From contig NC_052403.1 of the NCBI RefSeq assembly GCF_009389715.1, positions 13,472,797-13,536,796 on the forward strand: 64,000 bases of DNA, in the 5' to 3' direction. This DNA is from Phoenix dactylifera. Lineage: Eukaryota > Streptophyta > Magnoliopsida > Arecales > Arecaceae. Numbering within the stretch: the first letter of the stretch is position 1; each line of letters begins with the position of its first letter. A program made the translations under genes and the position numbers. The notes beneath the pieces are model-generated. The model did no database searches. It was not told the DNA's origin and saw nothing but the letters and a program-made list of their open reading frames with translations. Below, piece after piece: positions 26,234 through 37,350 of the stretch.

Positions 26234-26395
26234 CGCTGAGGCTATTAAGCGGGCGCGGATGAGGTAGGAATGGTGGCGATGGATCCAGCCATCATCGCTC
26301 ACAGTTCTGCTAAAGACAAGCTCTCTTGACCAGGGAAACGAGAGAGAAATGCAAGGATGGGTAAGAATTATCACAGACTTCACAGTAGACATTGA
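26234..26395 (-). promoter_or_regulatory. Presumed 5' UTR and proximal promoter of FBPase
   Basis: Moderately GC-rich sequence immediately upstream of the FBPase start, changing sharply to very AT-rich DNA at about 26396. No TATA box could be assigned with confidence. The assignment rests on position. Confidence 0.4.
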
Positions 26396-27790
26396 TGGAT
26401 ATGACTGCGTATTTAGTAAATAAGCTATTGATTTTAATTTATATTTTTTTCTTAATTTTTTTTTATGAATAATTTTTTAAAAATTTAAATTTGTATGAAT
26501 ATTCCCTTCAAACTTATATTTATTTTTGCACCCTCATAAAATATTATTTTTCAACAAATATCCCTCGTATAACGGTTATTCTAATATCGTTAATAAAAAC
26601 CATATTTATTTTAATTAAAAATAACATAGAATTTTGAAATTACTTTTTTTGTCTTCCATGATCACCTTATAAATATTTATTTTTGTACATCTATCTGTTA
26701 AGAGTATTTTAGTCATTTTAATTTAAAATCATTAATTTTTTAACAGTTTTAAATAGCACCGGTACATATGCAAAAATAAGAATTAAAAAAAAGATAAAAT
26801 AGCAAAATAAGTATTTACAAAGATATACATGCAAATATCACTTTTGGAGGAATATTCATACAAAATTCGATATTTAGGAGAATATTTATACAAAAAAAAA
26901 CTTTTTTCTTTTAAAAGATCTATAATTACAATATTTGATATTTTTTGAAAATTAGATAGATTATTCATAGTCGATAATCTCACCAAATCACTTGATGAAT
27001 ATTTTATTTCTTTGGAAATTGTCATTGTATAATTCACAAAAAATATTAAATATATTATTAATCTGTAAATTATTTGTTGTCTCATTATCTTATTATAGGT
27101 TGTAGCCAAGCTAAATGTGAGCGAGCAAAAAATTTTGCTCAAGTTTGGCCCGTTTTGCAATTAAATGGAGCTCGAGCCATTTTATTTAATTCCTACTTGA
27201 AAAAGAGCTATTCAGGAATAGCTTATATAAGGAATCTAATGAAACGTTTGTATTTTTCCAGACTTTCACTTATATATTTTGGACTGATTTTTTTAATTAT
27301 ATTTCACTTCATAGTTAAAATATACTCTACTATTTTATCAATTACATTAATTTATAATAAATAAATATAAAAAAATTAATATACATTATTTTAGAGAAAG
27401 TAAGTAATTTGGATATTATATTTTCTGCTAAATTTAGTCGAGCTTAAATGAGAGAAATCTTGCTTTAGTTCAATTTACTTGCTGCCCAAGTAAACCAAAC
27501 TCAAGCCAAATTTCAAGCCAAACTATATAAAAATTTACTACTTAAGAGTAGTACTTAGCATTGTAAATCAAGTTGGACGGATGGATATGATTACATCACG
27601 ATAAACATTGATGGATATGAATGTGTATTTGGTAAATAAGCTTTTGATTTTAATTTGTGTTTTCCTTTTGCCTTTTAGAAGAGATATAATTACAATATTT
27701 GATATATTTTTGAAATTTTGATAATTATTCATGGCCAATGATCTTGCCGAATTACTCAATGAACAATTCATTTGTTTTAGGAAATCATGA
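26396..27790. repeat. Direct duplication upstream of FBPase, one copy interrupted
   Basis: Blocks at 26396-26453 and 26911-27030 match 27608-27670 and 27671-27790 in the same order. Shared words include TAAATAAGCT.TTGATTTTAATTT, then ATATAATTACAATATTTGATAT-like and TTATTCAT.G.C.AT.ATCT. In the right copy the two blocks are adjacent. In the left copy they are separated by about 450 bases that look like a MITE. Between the copies (about 27040-27560) lies AT-rich DNA with CAAGC and CTCGAG words. Confidence 0.7.
26454..26901. mobile_element. AT-rich MITE (Mutator-like?) near the FBPase promoter
   Basis: The left part reads ATTTGTATGAATATTCCCTT. The reverse complement of the right part contains TTTTGTATGAATATTCCTCC, giving long imperfect inverted arms. 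A 9-base direct repeat TTTTTTCTT flanks it (26445-26453 and 26902-26910), the duplication length of Mutator-type elements, but that sequence is low complexity and could be chance. The empty-site-like copy at 27608-27790 supports insertion. Confidence 0.6.
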
Positions 27791-28094
27791 TTGGAAAATT
27801 CTTAAAAAGTCTTGAATATTCAGATTTATGCCTTTTTCTCAAAAAAAAAAATATATCTTGGGACTTGTATCATTTTCGTATTATTGGTACAAATAAAAAA
27901 AAAAAGAAATGCAAGTATAGATTCATGTAAATCTTCAATTTACTAGCATCTAAAACATAGTCAAACAGATTTTCATAAAATTGTATGCTTTCTATTTTTG
28001 CTAGAGCTCTCACTTTTGCTATCTATGATTTTGATATCTCCATGTTCCTGCATTGCTCATTTTAAATCATTTGAATCAAAATTATTAACATAAT
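27791..28094. other. AT-rich intergenic segment
   Basis: Contains two poly-A runs (about 27840-27852 and 27894-27906). Nothing else was recognised. Confidence 0.4.
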
Positions 28095-28905
28095 AACATC
28101 AATCAAGTGCCTCACAGTTCAGCAATGGTTCTTTACGAGCATCAAATTCAAGCTGGGCAACGGGTAGGAAATTGCCTTCTGGGAGATCAATGGCTTCTGG
28201 AGAAAACACTTAAAAGAGATCTTCCCAACCGTCTATGCTATAACCTCAAGACCAAATGCAACAGTTACAGAAGCCCTTGGCTCTTCAGAGATTCAGATAG
28301 GCCTCACTACAATCCCAAACTAGAGAGGCCTGGTAGAACTGCAACACCTCTCGGACCTCTCAAAAGAAACAAACCTCACAGAAGAGGAAGATGGTATTGA
28401 ATGAAAAATGGGGGAGTAACACAGTCTTCACTGTCAGAAATGGCTACAAGATTTTACAGCCATGGAAGCATCATATCAAGCTTTTCACTAATAAACTGGA
28501 GGATGCCACTCCCAGAAAAAATAAAACTATTTAACTGGTTGGCGTTCAACAACATAGTTTCAGAAAGCTAACTGTGGAGGCCCTTTGGACCTTGTGGAGA
28601 GGTGAAAGATTTAAAGGAAGAATCAACAACTGCATGGGATTGCATGGTGCATGGCAGTTACTTGCTGGTGTATATGGAACGAAAGAAACGATCAGAATCT
28701 TCAGGCGCGAAGCAACCTCGCCATGGCGGATTGTAGATAAAGTAATCTCCCTAATACAGAGTCGGACGTCCAGATACGGAGGGAAACTCAAGCCGAGCAT
28801 CAGCTTGTTGATCCAAAACAGGAGTGACATAGTGAAGTGGAAAACGGAAGAGCAAGCACCGATTCTTCAGGTCTTTCTAATAATGCGAAATAGTAAATAA
28901 GCTTG
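28095..28905 (+). pseudogene. LINE reverse-transcriptase 3' remnant (zf-RVT region)
   Basis: Broken plus-strand frames read in the order expected of the C-terminal part of plant L1-type LINEs. First is a KFKLGNG stretch with a WLLE...TLK...FP segment (28140-28230). Then comes a NLTEEEDG(I)EWK region (28370-28410) with FTVRNGYKIL after it. A LP.KIKLFNWLAFNN block (28505-28550) follows, then CWCIWNERN (about 28660-28690), shifted by one frame to an IFRREATSPWRIVDKVIS block. In intact elements this region ends with a Trp-rich 'W.IW.ERN.RIF' motif. Several frameshifts and stops make it dead. No poly-A tail or TSD was identified. Confidence 0.72.
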
Positions 28906-29173
28906 TGTTTAGCATCACCTTCACTTTTTTATTTAAAAATAAAAAATAAACAAATTATTTATATATTTTTGTTTAAGTTTTGAAGAATATATACATGTTT
29001 GTTATAGAAAATTATTTTTAATTTTATAGACATTAAGAAAAACAATTTGTCTTCCCGTATTTCTTAGTAATAGTAGTGGTGGCATTGATACTGATGGTGA
29101 TGGTGGTTATGGTAGCCGTAATTGCGGTAATAGTGGTGATGGTGGTATAAATGCATAGGTAGCAATGGCAATA
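28906..29173. repeat. GGT/GAT-rich degenerate trinucleotide stretch
   Basis: Between about 29065 and 29165 the sequence is a degenerate GTG/GAT/GGT repeat. Similar trinucleotide-rich sequence resumes at about 29950, after the TIR-like element, suggesting that the element split one repeat tract. Confidence 0.55.
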
Positions 29174-29466
29174 GGGCTAGAAATAGGTTTAGACTAGATC
29201 GAAGCTCATCAAGCCGAGTTGACTCTATCTGGCCTTGAGCCTAACTCGAGAAGGTCTCATTGAATTTTATGTCAAGTTTAGGTTAATACTTAGTCCAAGC
29301 AGAGTTTGATCTAAAGTTCGGACTCAACTCCAATCTTGGCGTCCGAACTTGAAACCCTAAGCCAAAATCAAGTATCCAGACTAAAGTTTTGCGGTACCTA
29401 TCCTATCATGCTTGAGCATGGTGGAGGTCAAAGACATGGATTCAAATAAGACCCACCGTATGCATG

Positions 29467-29524
<58 letters not shown>

Positions 29525-29682
29525 TCTCCCGTCAAGCCTCACCCTCGCTTCCTCCCATAGCAAGATGTTAGCCTCGTCCTCCCAACCTCCATGATGACCC
29601 CTCCATCGTTAGATCTTCTTCCCACACCCTCCTCATACATTGCTGTTGTTGCCGCCAAATCCTCTCTCTCACCCACTTCTCC

Positions 29683-29715
<33 letters not shown>

Positions 29716-29943
29716 ATGAATGCCCAATCCTCCTCAGCCTTTTTTTTTTTTTTTTTATCATTATTGAAGAATGATCTCTCTCTCCCCCACCCTTTCCCTT
29801 GCCTTCTCCCCTACATATTCGACTCACTCGGGCTGAACTTCGACTCACTCGGGCTTAAGCTCGACTCAAAGCTAGAAATGTTTGTTTAGGCTAGGCTTGG
29901 ACAAAAAAGTGGTTCGACCCGATATAGCTCATTTTTAGCCCTA
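29174..29943. mobile_element. TIR-like repeat containing CT, poly-C and poly-T tracts
   Basis: The left end AGGGCTAGAAATAGG and the reverse complement of the right end AGGGCTAAAAATGAG form an imperfect inverted repeat. Both arms are rich in GACTC and AAGCTCG words. Inside are a (CT)n run (29473-29519), a 32-base C run (29684-29715) and a T run (29740-29756). It sits inside a GGT/GAT repeat that continues on both sides. No exact TSD was found. The open frames here come from the simple repeats. Confidence 0.45.
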
Positions 29944-30508
29944 AATTGTAACGATGGCAGTAATGGTGGCAATGTGGTAACCCTATCAATAAAGATGTTA
30001 GTAATCTTGCAAGTAGCAAGATAAGAATTAGTGGTGGTGGCAAATATATCAAGGACATGGAAAGAGATTTTTGCTTAAAAAACTTGAACTCTAAATTCTT
30101 AAAAGCATGGATTAGAATTTTCTTGCTTGTATCTTTTTTTTTTTTAAGCTTATAATAAAAATTTAAAAGCAGAAAAAGGTGTCACCTTATTTTTTTTTCC
30201 AAGAGTTTTCTTACTTTTATTTTTAGAGAAAGAAAGCAGAAAATATGTGATGCCAAATAGGTCTTAAATGTGTAACATTTTATTGAATAAATCTTCATGA
30301 TGGTCGTAAGTGGGAACCATCTGGCAATCTAAAATAAAGTAAAATATTAGATCATGAAAAAAAATCCATGGCCATCCACCACCCTTCCTTCTGGTTTCAC
30401 CTGCCGAAACGAATCAGATGATCTGAACCGTAGGATCATTACACAACAAACCCGGTTGAATCAGACCATCCGACGACATAAAGAGCCATCCTACGGGTTT
30501 CTTCTCCC
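29944..30508. other. Upstream region of the LLPH-like gene
   Basis: AT-rich to about 30350, then increasingly GC-rich towards the gene, as at many monocot promoters. Apart from the telo-box given separately, no element could be assigned. Confidence 0.4.
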
Positions 30509-30517
30509 AAACCCTAG
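30509..30517 (+). promoter_or_regulatory. Telo-box (AAACCCTAG)
   Basis: AAACCCTAG lies 55 bases before the start codon. Telo-boxes (AAACCCTA) are well known in promoters and leaders of plant ribosomal-protein and ribosome-assembly genes, which fits the LLPH-like product. A second AACCCTAA occurs in intron 1 near 30875. Confidence 0.55.
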
Positions 30518-30571
30518 ATCCCAAAGATCTCTCACCGGCGCTCGAAGAGAGCGAAAGAGAGAGCTCGAGGG

Positions 30572-31985
30572 ATGGCGAAGTCGCTGCGGTCCAAGAGGAA
30601 GAAGAGGCTCAGGACGCTAAGGAGGGAGATCGCCGAGCCCTTCTACGACAAGAAGGAGGCCGCCAAGCTCGCCGCCCAGGAGGCCGCCCTCGGCGCCCCC
30701 AAGCTTCCCGTCCGCGGCCCCCCCGCCGCCGCGGAGCCCTCCACCGCCATGGGTGAGCGATCCCTCTCCCTCTCCCTCTCTTTTTCTTCGTTGGCTCATA
30801 TCTTTCTGAATTTAGAATTCCTCTCGTCGATTCCATGGCTGTTGGGCTTCAATGTCTTACGATGAGCTATTTGCTTAACCCTAATAGTGAAGACTTCTGA
30901 GCTCAGGCGACAGCAGTAACATCCATATCCCCAATTTGATTAAGTTTAACAAAGATTTGGAACTACGTTTGACAAATAGTTATAAAAACTGAATATTTAT
31001 TGTTAAATATTGTTGAAGGATGGTCTGTTAACAAGGACTTGATCGAATTAATTATGAAAAAAGAAAAGTTTTTTTCGAGCAACTAGCAGAGATATAGAAT
31101 TAGTAGGAAGCCGTTCATGGCAAAGCAAAGATTTTGAGGACAATGTGTTGAGTTACATAATTGGGAAGTATGGAGTAAGAAATTAGCACGTTCGAGGAAG
31201 CATAGAGAACCGTAGGAAAGTTGGAATCTTTGGACATGTACAATAGGCTTGGATGAGATCACGAATGACAACGAAAAAGATGGGTAAAAAACAAAGAAGA
31301 CTTGGATGCGATCATGAAAACCAAATACAAATTACTTACTGCCTTCTTGATTGTGCTAGTGGTTGGTGGTAGGTAATATGAGAGCACAAGTATTAGTTGT
31401 GACAAAATTGTATTAAGAGGTAGTCCAAAAAAACTCCTAAGCCTTGTGCTTAGTCCTTTGTATGCTTGCAGCTCCTTAATGAACTAGGTGAAGCTTGTCT
31501 CTCCTTTTGCCAATATGTGAGCATATCCTGTATAGTGTATCTCATGAAGGTTGATTCTTCCAACAGGGAATAGTTGAAGGCTACCATGAATATTCTGTCC
31601 ATGACAAACAATAAGAACAGGTGAACAACTACAGGGGATCTATGTCTGAGAATGTGACAGTTTAAATTTGAATATCTTGAAATTTGATCGACTCTAACAT
31701 TTAGATGGTCTGGGTATTCAAGTATTTTTTTTGAAGGCTGAACAATTACTAGTGTCAATATGGGAGTGCCCCTTTCTGCTAGTTGGGTTTGTGTGTACCC
31801 TTATCTGATTTGGAGGCTGAGATTGGCCTTTCAACCTAGCTCTAGCTGCATTTGGGCTCACATAAATTTTTCCTTTTCACTAGTTTGTATTCAGCGATCA
31901 CCTTCAAAACTAAGTTAGATGGAAAACTGCGCTAATATACCTCTAATAAGAATACCTGTGCTTCTCTCTCTCTCTCTCTCTCTCT

Positions 31986-32055
<70 letters not shown>

Positions 32056-32291
32056 GGAGTCTTTTATAGTTTCATACTTCATCAATCGTTTGTTTTTGAT
32101 GTACCTTTTTCCATTGTTTCTGGACAGATGTGGAAATGGCTGATGGAGGAAGTTCTCAAGGTGATCAGTCCAAATCACTCTTGAAGCCTGTTGGTGGTAT
32201 AAGTAAGAATAAGATAAAGAAGAAATTAAAACTGAAGAAAGGGAAGAAACATGGTAAAGGGAAAGGAAAGATCAGGAAACGCAATATATAA
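30572..32291 (+). CDS. LLPH/DUF2423-like small basic nucleolar protein
   Basis: Two exons (30572-30752 and 32128-32291, GT-AG, joined inside a GAT codon) encode 114 aa. The protein opens with MAKSLRSKRKKRLRTLRRE, the signature start of the DUF2423/LLP-homolog family. It continues with an Ala/Pro-rich middle and ends in a very Lys-rich tail (residues about 90-114, with KNKIKKKLKLKKGKKHGKGK). Animal LLPH is nucleolar and linked to ribosome and dendrite biology; plant members are uncharacterised, so a role in ribosome assembly is inferred. Length is typical. The intron (1,375 bases) carries a long CT/AT microsatellite. Exon 1 is strongly GC-rich while exon 2 is AT-rich, a common monocot 5'-to-3' gradient. 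The alternative of a chance basic ORF is unlikely given the exact N-terminal motif and clean splice phase. Confidence 0.9.
31962..32052. repeat. Compound (CT)n(AT)n microsatellite
   Basis: About 25 bases of CT repeat run directly into more than 60 bases of nearly pure AT repeat, inside the intron of the LLPH-like gene, ending about 75 bases before its splice acceptor. Confidence 0.95.
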
Positions 32292-35200
32292 GTGGAACTT
32301 CTGGTGGTGAAAGGGGAATCCTTTATTATGTGGTTAGTGATTTTTGGTTCATCTGTTAATGTAGTGATCCTTTTATTAGCCTTGGGGAGCAAAGGCAGTG
32401 CTTTTCTAAATACCATTTCAGTGAACTTGAGTAATCAGTACCCATGTTGAAGTAGACTTCCTATTGCATTTTTCAGTTTATTTGTAGCTTTGTTTTCGGT
32501 CATTCAGATGCTTTCTTTTCTTTCATTTCATTTTTTCCCCTCTCCTTGGTTTGTTTCTTTGTACCACTTCTACTGATTAGATAGATGTATGCTATGCCTG
32601 TGATTGATGTATGAGGCAGTGATAGCCTGTAAGGAAGGAGGTCAGAAGACTTAGACAATCAGGTTCAGTCAATTGGGTTCGGCTCATGCAGTATCTACTC
32701 GGTTGCGAGGTATGCTGCATGCAAATGTTAATGGCTGTATTGATTCTAGGGTTATGTAATTGTGCCACCTTATTGGAGAGGAAAAGGGCAAAGATGGCAT
32801 CAAGGAGGCGGTAACCTCCAATTAGGCGACCCTTTTCTGTTACCTAACAAAAAAATATGGGCACTCTCACACACTATATCAGCCATGATTGAAAGCTGAA
32901 ACCTATCCTATGCTTTAGAACCCTCATTGCATATTGTAACAATTCCATTAGCCAATACACTTTCCAACAACTGAGTTCCCTACATAGTAGCACTCGGCCT
33001 TAAGTTTAGGCCAAACTAGGTCTGAAATCCCTTAATATGTTGTCTATTCCTTAGTTTGCAAGATCCAACTTCCACCGAACTAATCAAATCTTAGTGAAAA
33101 GTGGTTTGGTGCAACTGAATCCTTGCAAAAGGTAATGAATCGTGGGAGAAAATGAAGTATTTAAGTGACATAATTGCTGCATCTAATTTACACTCATAAT
33201 ATACTGTGAGGTGTTCAGCTACAGCAAACAATTTGTTGATCGCAGCTGTTGGTGACTTGATTACCTGCCTTGCATGCTAAATTCTCAAAACATAAGGGAT
33301 GCCTGCATTAGTCTGCATTGTAATTAAACATAGTTTATATGATTCAATTAACTAGGCAAGAATAAGTTGATGTTAGTAGAAGTGGTGTATGATAGCTTTA
33401 AACCTGCCCCTCATGCAACAGCCAACTTTTTCTAGATCCATCCAGTTAGGTCCTGCTAATGATCAAGCAAAAAGAAAAAAGAAAAAAAAAACTGTGCATT
33501 TGATTAGGACGGAGCATCTGTATTTTATGGTTTGGTATATGTACTGGTTCTGGTGCTGACAGAGAAAAAGAACTTGTGCTATAAGAGAAAAAAGGGGAAA
33601 AAAGAGAATGTCATGGGAGCTTTAGATTCCATAATTGCTTCTAATCTTTTGTCCATCGATGATAATGCTGGTATGTTTCCTGTTGTATTAAAGCAGCTGT
33701 CGGGTTTCTCAGATTCTAGCTACATGTGTTACCGTCCTATGTTTTTATCTCCATTTTTATGATATATTAGTTTCAGATCACTGTGTATCAATCTGTTGCC
33801 ATCGAAAATCAATTTGACCGAGGTGCTGGAGGGCCCGGCAATTGACTATTCAGATTGTAGAAGTCAGTAGAAGATTGCGATGTACCTCTACAGCGGCAAA
33901 GTAGTTGTTAATATGCTCGGGGAGCGATGGCTCTAGTCAGTCGTTCTCAAGATGGAGTTGGGAAGAGAAGACCGTGTTGGCTCAGAAAATAATGTGGGAT
34001 CTTTAGTGGGCACCAAAGAGACGAAGCTTGATGGCAGTCAAGTTAGACCAAGATAGAGAACTTAGGCCTCCAGAGTCATCCTAGGATTCATCCAATTCAC
34101 ATTCTGTGAAAATTAAAACTCTTCAGCGCCTGTCTTTGGAAATTCCACTCGATCCTGTCATCTCTATATCCAATTTAACTGCCATCAAACTTCGGTGCCC
34201 GCTGAAAGTCTCACATTATTTCTTAAGCCAACATGACGTTGTGTATTAGTATTTTATTGATTTTAGCTCGATGATGCTGCGGCAACTTCTAGAGTATCAA
34301 TGGCGAACAACCTTGCTGATAACTAGAATAGTTGTCTATAAAATTAATTAGGTATCAGATCTTGAATGGAAAATCAAATGCGTCATAATCTAGTGGATAA
34401 AATAATAAACTGAGCCTTAAAGTCGAACAGATGCTGCCTCCACCAAAGAATCGATTCTCTTCGGTTCTCTTTTACTAATTTACAGACTGTATGTTCCAGT
34501 AGAGCATTGCTTAAAGAAAGAAATAAATATACACACAATCTCCATAAAATATATACAAGTCTACTACATTGTTCTTCTTTAGTGGAACAATTTGCTAGCT
34601 CTTGCATCTATGAACTATGAACCAGTCCTCTCAGCAAGATTAGCAATTATTATATATTCATATTTGGGATTGCATCCGTATGCGCTGGGATGGTACTTAA
34701 GAAATAGTAGCATTTTGTTTGACCTAGTGGGTGGATTAATCAAAAGAAAAGCTAAAGTATTAATTTATTACCTGCTTCTGCCATCCTTTTGGTGAGCCTG
34801 GATAACTTTATAATTATGTTTATATTATATTCGCACCAACTGGTTTGTCTTCTCTCATCCCATTTATCTTGATCATATGATCCGATGAGAAATTAATCAG
34901 AGTGACCAAGATCATGGTTTAAATAACACCACTATGAGTCATTATAATTACTCATACGATTACCATTATTTGTATGATCAACCCTTGGATTTCTTCTTCT
35001 TCTTCTTTTTTTGAAATAGCACTAACTTCTTTCTTGATATCTTAATTTTAGTGTTTGAGGCAAAGGCAACATAGGGCATGCCCTCGATCTTCTTTGACAG
35101 GCAGAAAGGAAATCTATGAAGCAAGATAATCTTGATTTCCAGCGGTCGACTGTTCTCTATCGTAACCTGGCAGCAAGGCGGATGTTTATCTGAAATTTGA

Positions 35201-35705
35201 AATTTGAATTGTAAAATTTGAATGATGTTTAATTTTTGTAATGAGGGATTTTTAAATTTCAAAATTGAATTTCTTTTACTATGTTGGATGGAAGCAGGGT
35301 TTTTTTTTTTTTTCTCTTTCCTCCTTTTGTATTCTTTTTATTTTAACAAATTAGGGTGGGTTTTCCCTCCCTTTTCATCAAAAAAATGAAATATAGTATA
35401 GCACTACCTAATATAATGGCCAGGACCATCATTTTGAACTATTATCTCTATATGCTATAAGATAACAAATACAAAAACAATACTTTTATAATGATTTATA
35501 TAATGGCTGCCGCAATTGAGCATCAGCCATTATCTAACACAAGGGAACATTTGCAACTATTTTTCATGGCTATTATATTTTTTTTGTTTTGGAGAAAAAA
35601 CATTATAATATCACAACAAAGTAACTATCCATAGCTAAAATATGTGGAAAAGAAGTATATATGTGGTTTAAGTTATCAAAACACCTCAGGCCACACACGC
35701 AACGA
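32292..35705. other. Intergenic region between LLPH-like and VSR genes
   Basis: The first few hundred bases probably include the LLPH-like 3' UTR. No coding family was recognised; the longest frames (up to 94 codons) lack motifs. A TTC/CTT stretch near 34990-35010 and T-runs near 35295-35310 are simple repeats. Confidence 0.4.
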
Positions 35706-36751
35706 GTTTTGAGATTCGTAAGCAGCTCTACATGATCGGCTTTCAAATCATATTATTTAGATTTTCGAATCTCAAAAGCTGGAAGTGAAGATTTAGTTTC
35801 AACCTTGTAAAGGAGGTTAGTATTAAATTTCTCATACTAATCAAATGCAGAACTGGTTATGCCGATCCCATCAATGACATTTGAAAAGACAACTTCCCAT
35901 TTTCCAATTAGTTTTGAGATTCGTAAGCAGCTCTACATGATTGGCTTTCAAATCATGTTATATAGATTTTCGAATCTTAAAGGTTGGAAGTAAAGATTTA
36001 GTTTTGACCTTGTAAAGAAAGGAGGTTAGTATTAAATTTCTCGTACTAATCAAATACAAGGACAGGTTGAGCCGATCCCATCGATAACATTTAAAAAGAC
36101 GACTTCCCATTTCCCAATTAGTTTTTATATTTGTAAGCAGCTCTACATGATTAGCTTTCAAATCATGTTATATAGGGTTTTGAATCTCAAAGGTTGAAAG
36201 TAAAGATTTAGTTTCGCCCTTGTAAAGGAAGGAGGTTAATATTAAATTTCTCGTACTAATCAAATGCAGGGAGACGTTGTGCCAATCCCATTGATGTCAT
36301 TTAAAAAGACGACTTTCCATTTCCCAATTAGTTTTTAGATTCTTAAGCAGCTCTACATGATCGACTTTGAAATCATGTTATATAGATTTTCGAATCTCAA
36401 AGGTTGGAAGTGAAGATTTAGTTTCGACCATGTAAAGAAAAGAGGTTAGTATTAAATTTTTCACACTAATCAAATGCAAGGACAGGTTGAGCCGATCCCA
36501 TCGATGACGATTAAAAAAATGACTTCCTATTTTCCAATTAGTTTTGAGATTCGTAAGTAGCTTTACATGATCGACATTCAAATCATGTTATATAGAGTTT
36601 CGAATTTCAAAAAGCTAGAAGTAAAGATTTAGTTTCGATCTTGTAAGGGATGGAGGTTAGTATTAAATTTCTCATATTAATCAAATGCAGGGACAGGTTG
36701 TGCCGATCTCATCGATGACATTTAAAAGGACGACTTCCCATTTTCTGATTA
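35706..36751. repeat. Five-copy ~210-bp tandem array
   Basis: Units begin at about 35706, 35911, 36121, 36331 and 36541 with GTTTTGAGATTCGTAAGCAG or a variant. The array ends at about 36751. Period is 205 for the first unit and 210-211 for the rest. Each unit also has TACATGAT.GGCTTTCAAATC, AAGATTTAGTTTC and ACTTCCCATTT. In most units GAGATTCG near the start is the reverse complement of CGAATCTC about 60 bases on. Units 2 and 4 carry similar 67-codon minus-strand frames, because 210 is a multiple of three. I do not recognise a protein family. The array ends about 600 bases before the VSR start. Confidence 0.92.
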
Positions 36752-37350
36752 GTTTTTTTATTTTCAGTAATAGTGGGACCACGTTTGTGTTATTAGAGGT
36801 CACACCTATTACTGCTTCACCTCACGGGATCACATTTTTTCTCTCTAAATTTATCCCCACCCCCCCCCCCCCCCCAAAAAAAAAAAAAAAAAAAAATCAA
36901 AGTCGACATGATCATAAGATTGCATCCAAGTCCAACAAATATGAAAGGACATATATGGTGTTAGTAAAAATAGAAAGGCCAAATGAGTTCAACCTTAGAC
37001 TCTATTTCCTAACAGTCCCTGCCATCCTCCAAGCTCTCTTCTTTCCCTCTCCCGTGTGGTCTGCTTGCTCGCACCTCTCATTCTTATCGTCACTTTCACG
37101 TTAGATAATGAATCATCATATGATAACATCATCATATGGTAAAGAATGAATACATAGCAGCAACTTGTAGAAACTAAGCAATCTCTCTCTCTCTCTAAAT
37201 GCACCTTTAGACCGTTAGGAAGATTATTTTTCAACAACCCAACCTCCGTTTGGTCTTCTCCCCACCCTCTTCTTCCCCCATATCTTCTCTTTCACCTTCT
37301 CCCACAGCCAAACAAGCAAAAAAAAAAAAAAAGAAGCACTAGCAGCAAAA
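36752..37350 (+). promoter_or_regulatory. Upstream region of the VSR gene
   Basis: Contains a C-run followed by an A-run (about 36858-36896), a CT run (about 37182-37195), and pyrimidine-rich sequence with an A-run just before the start codon (37319-37332), typical of a plant 5' leader. No TATA box was assigned. Confidence 0.45.

Noticed and set aside
25763..26267. Plus-strand frames of 149 and 163 codons at the FBPase 5' end
   Set aside because: They are GC-rich shadows of FBPase exon 1, which has clear homology on the other strand.
30609..30836. Minus-strand Gly/Arg-rich frames over the LLPH-like exon 1
   Set aside because: Shadow of a GC-rich Ala/Pro-coding exon on the plus strand.
33532..33762. 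76-codon frame with a possible single-exon gene
   Set aside because: No recognisable family, low-complexity Lys-rich start, and no supporting signals.
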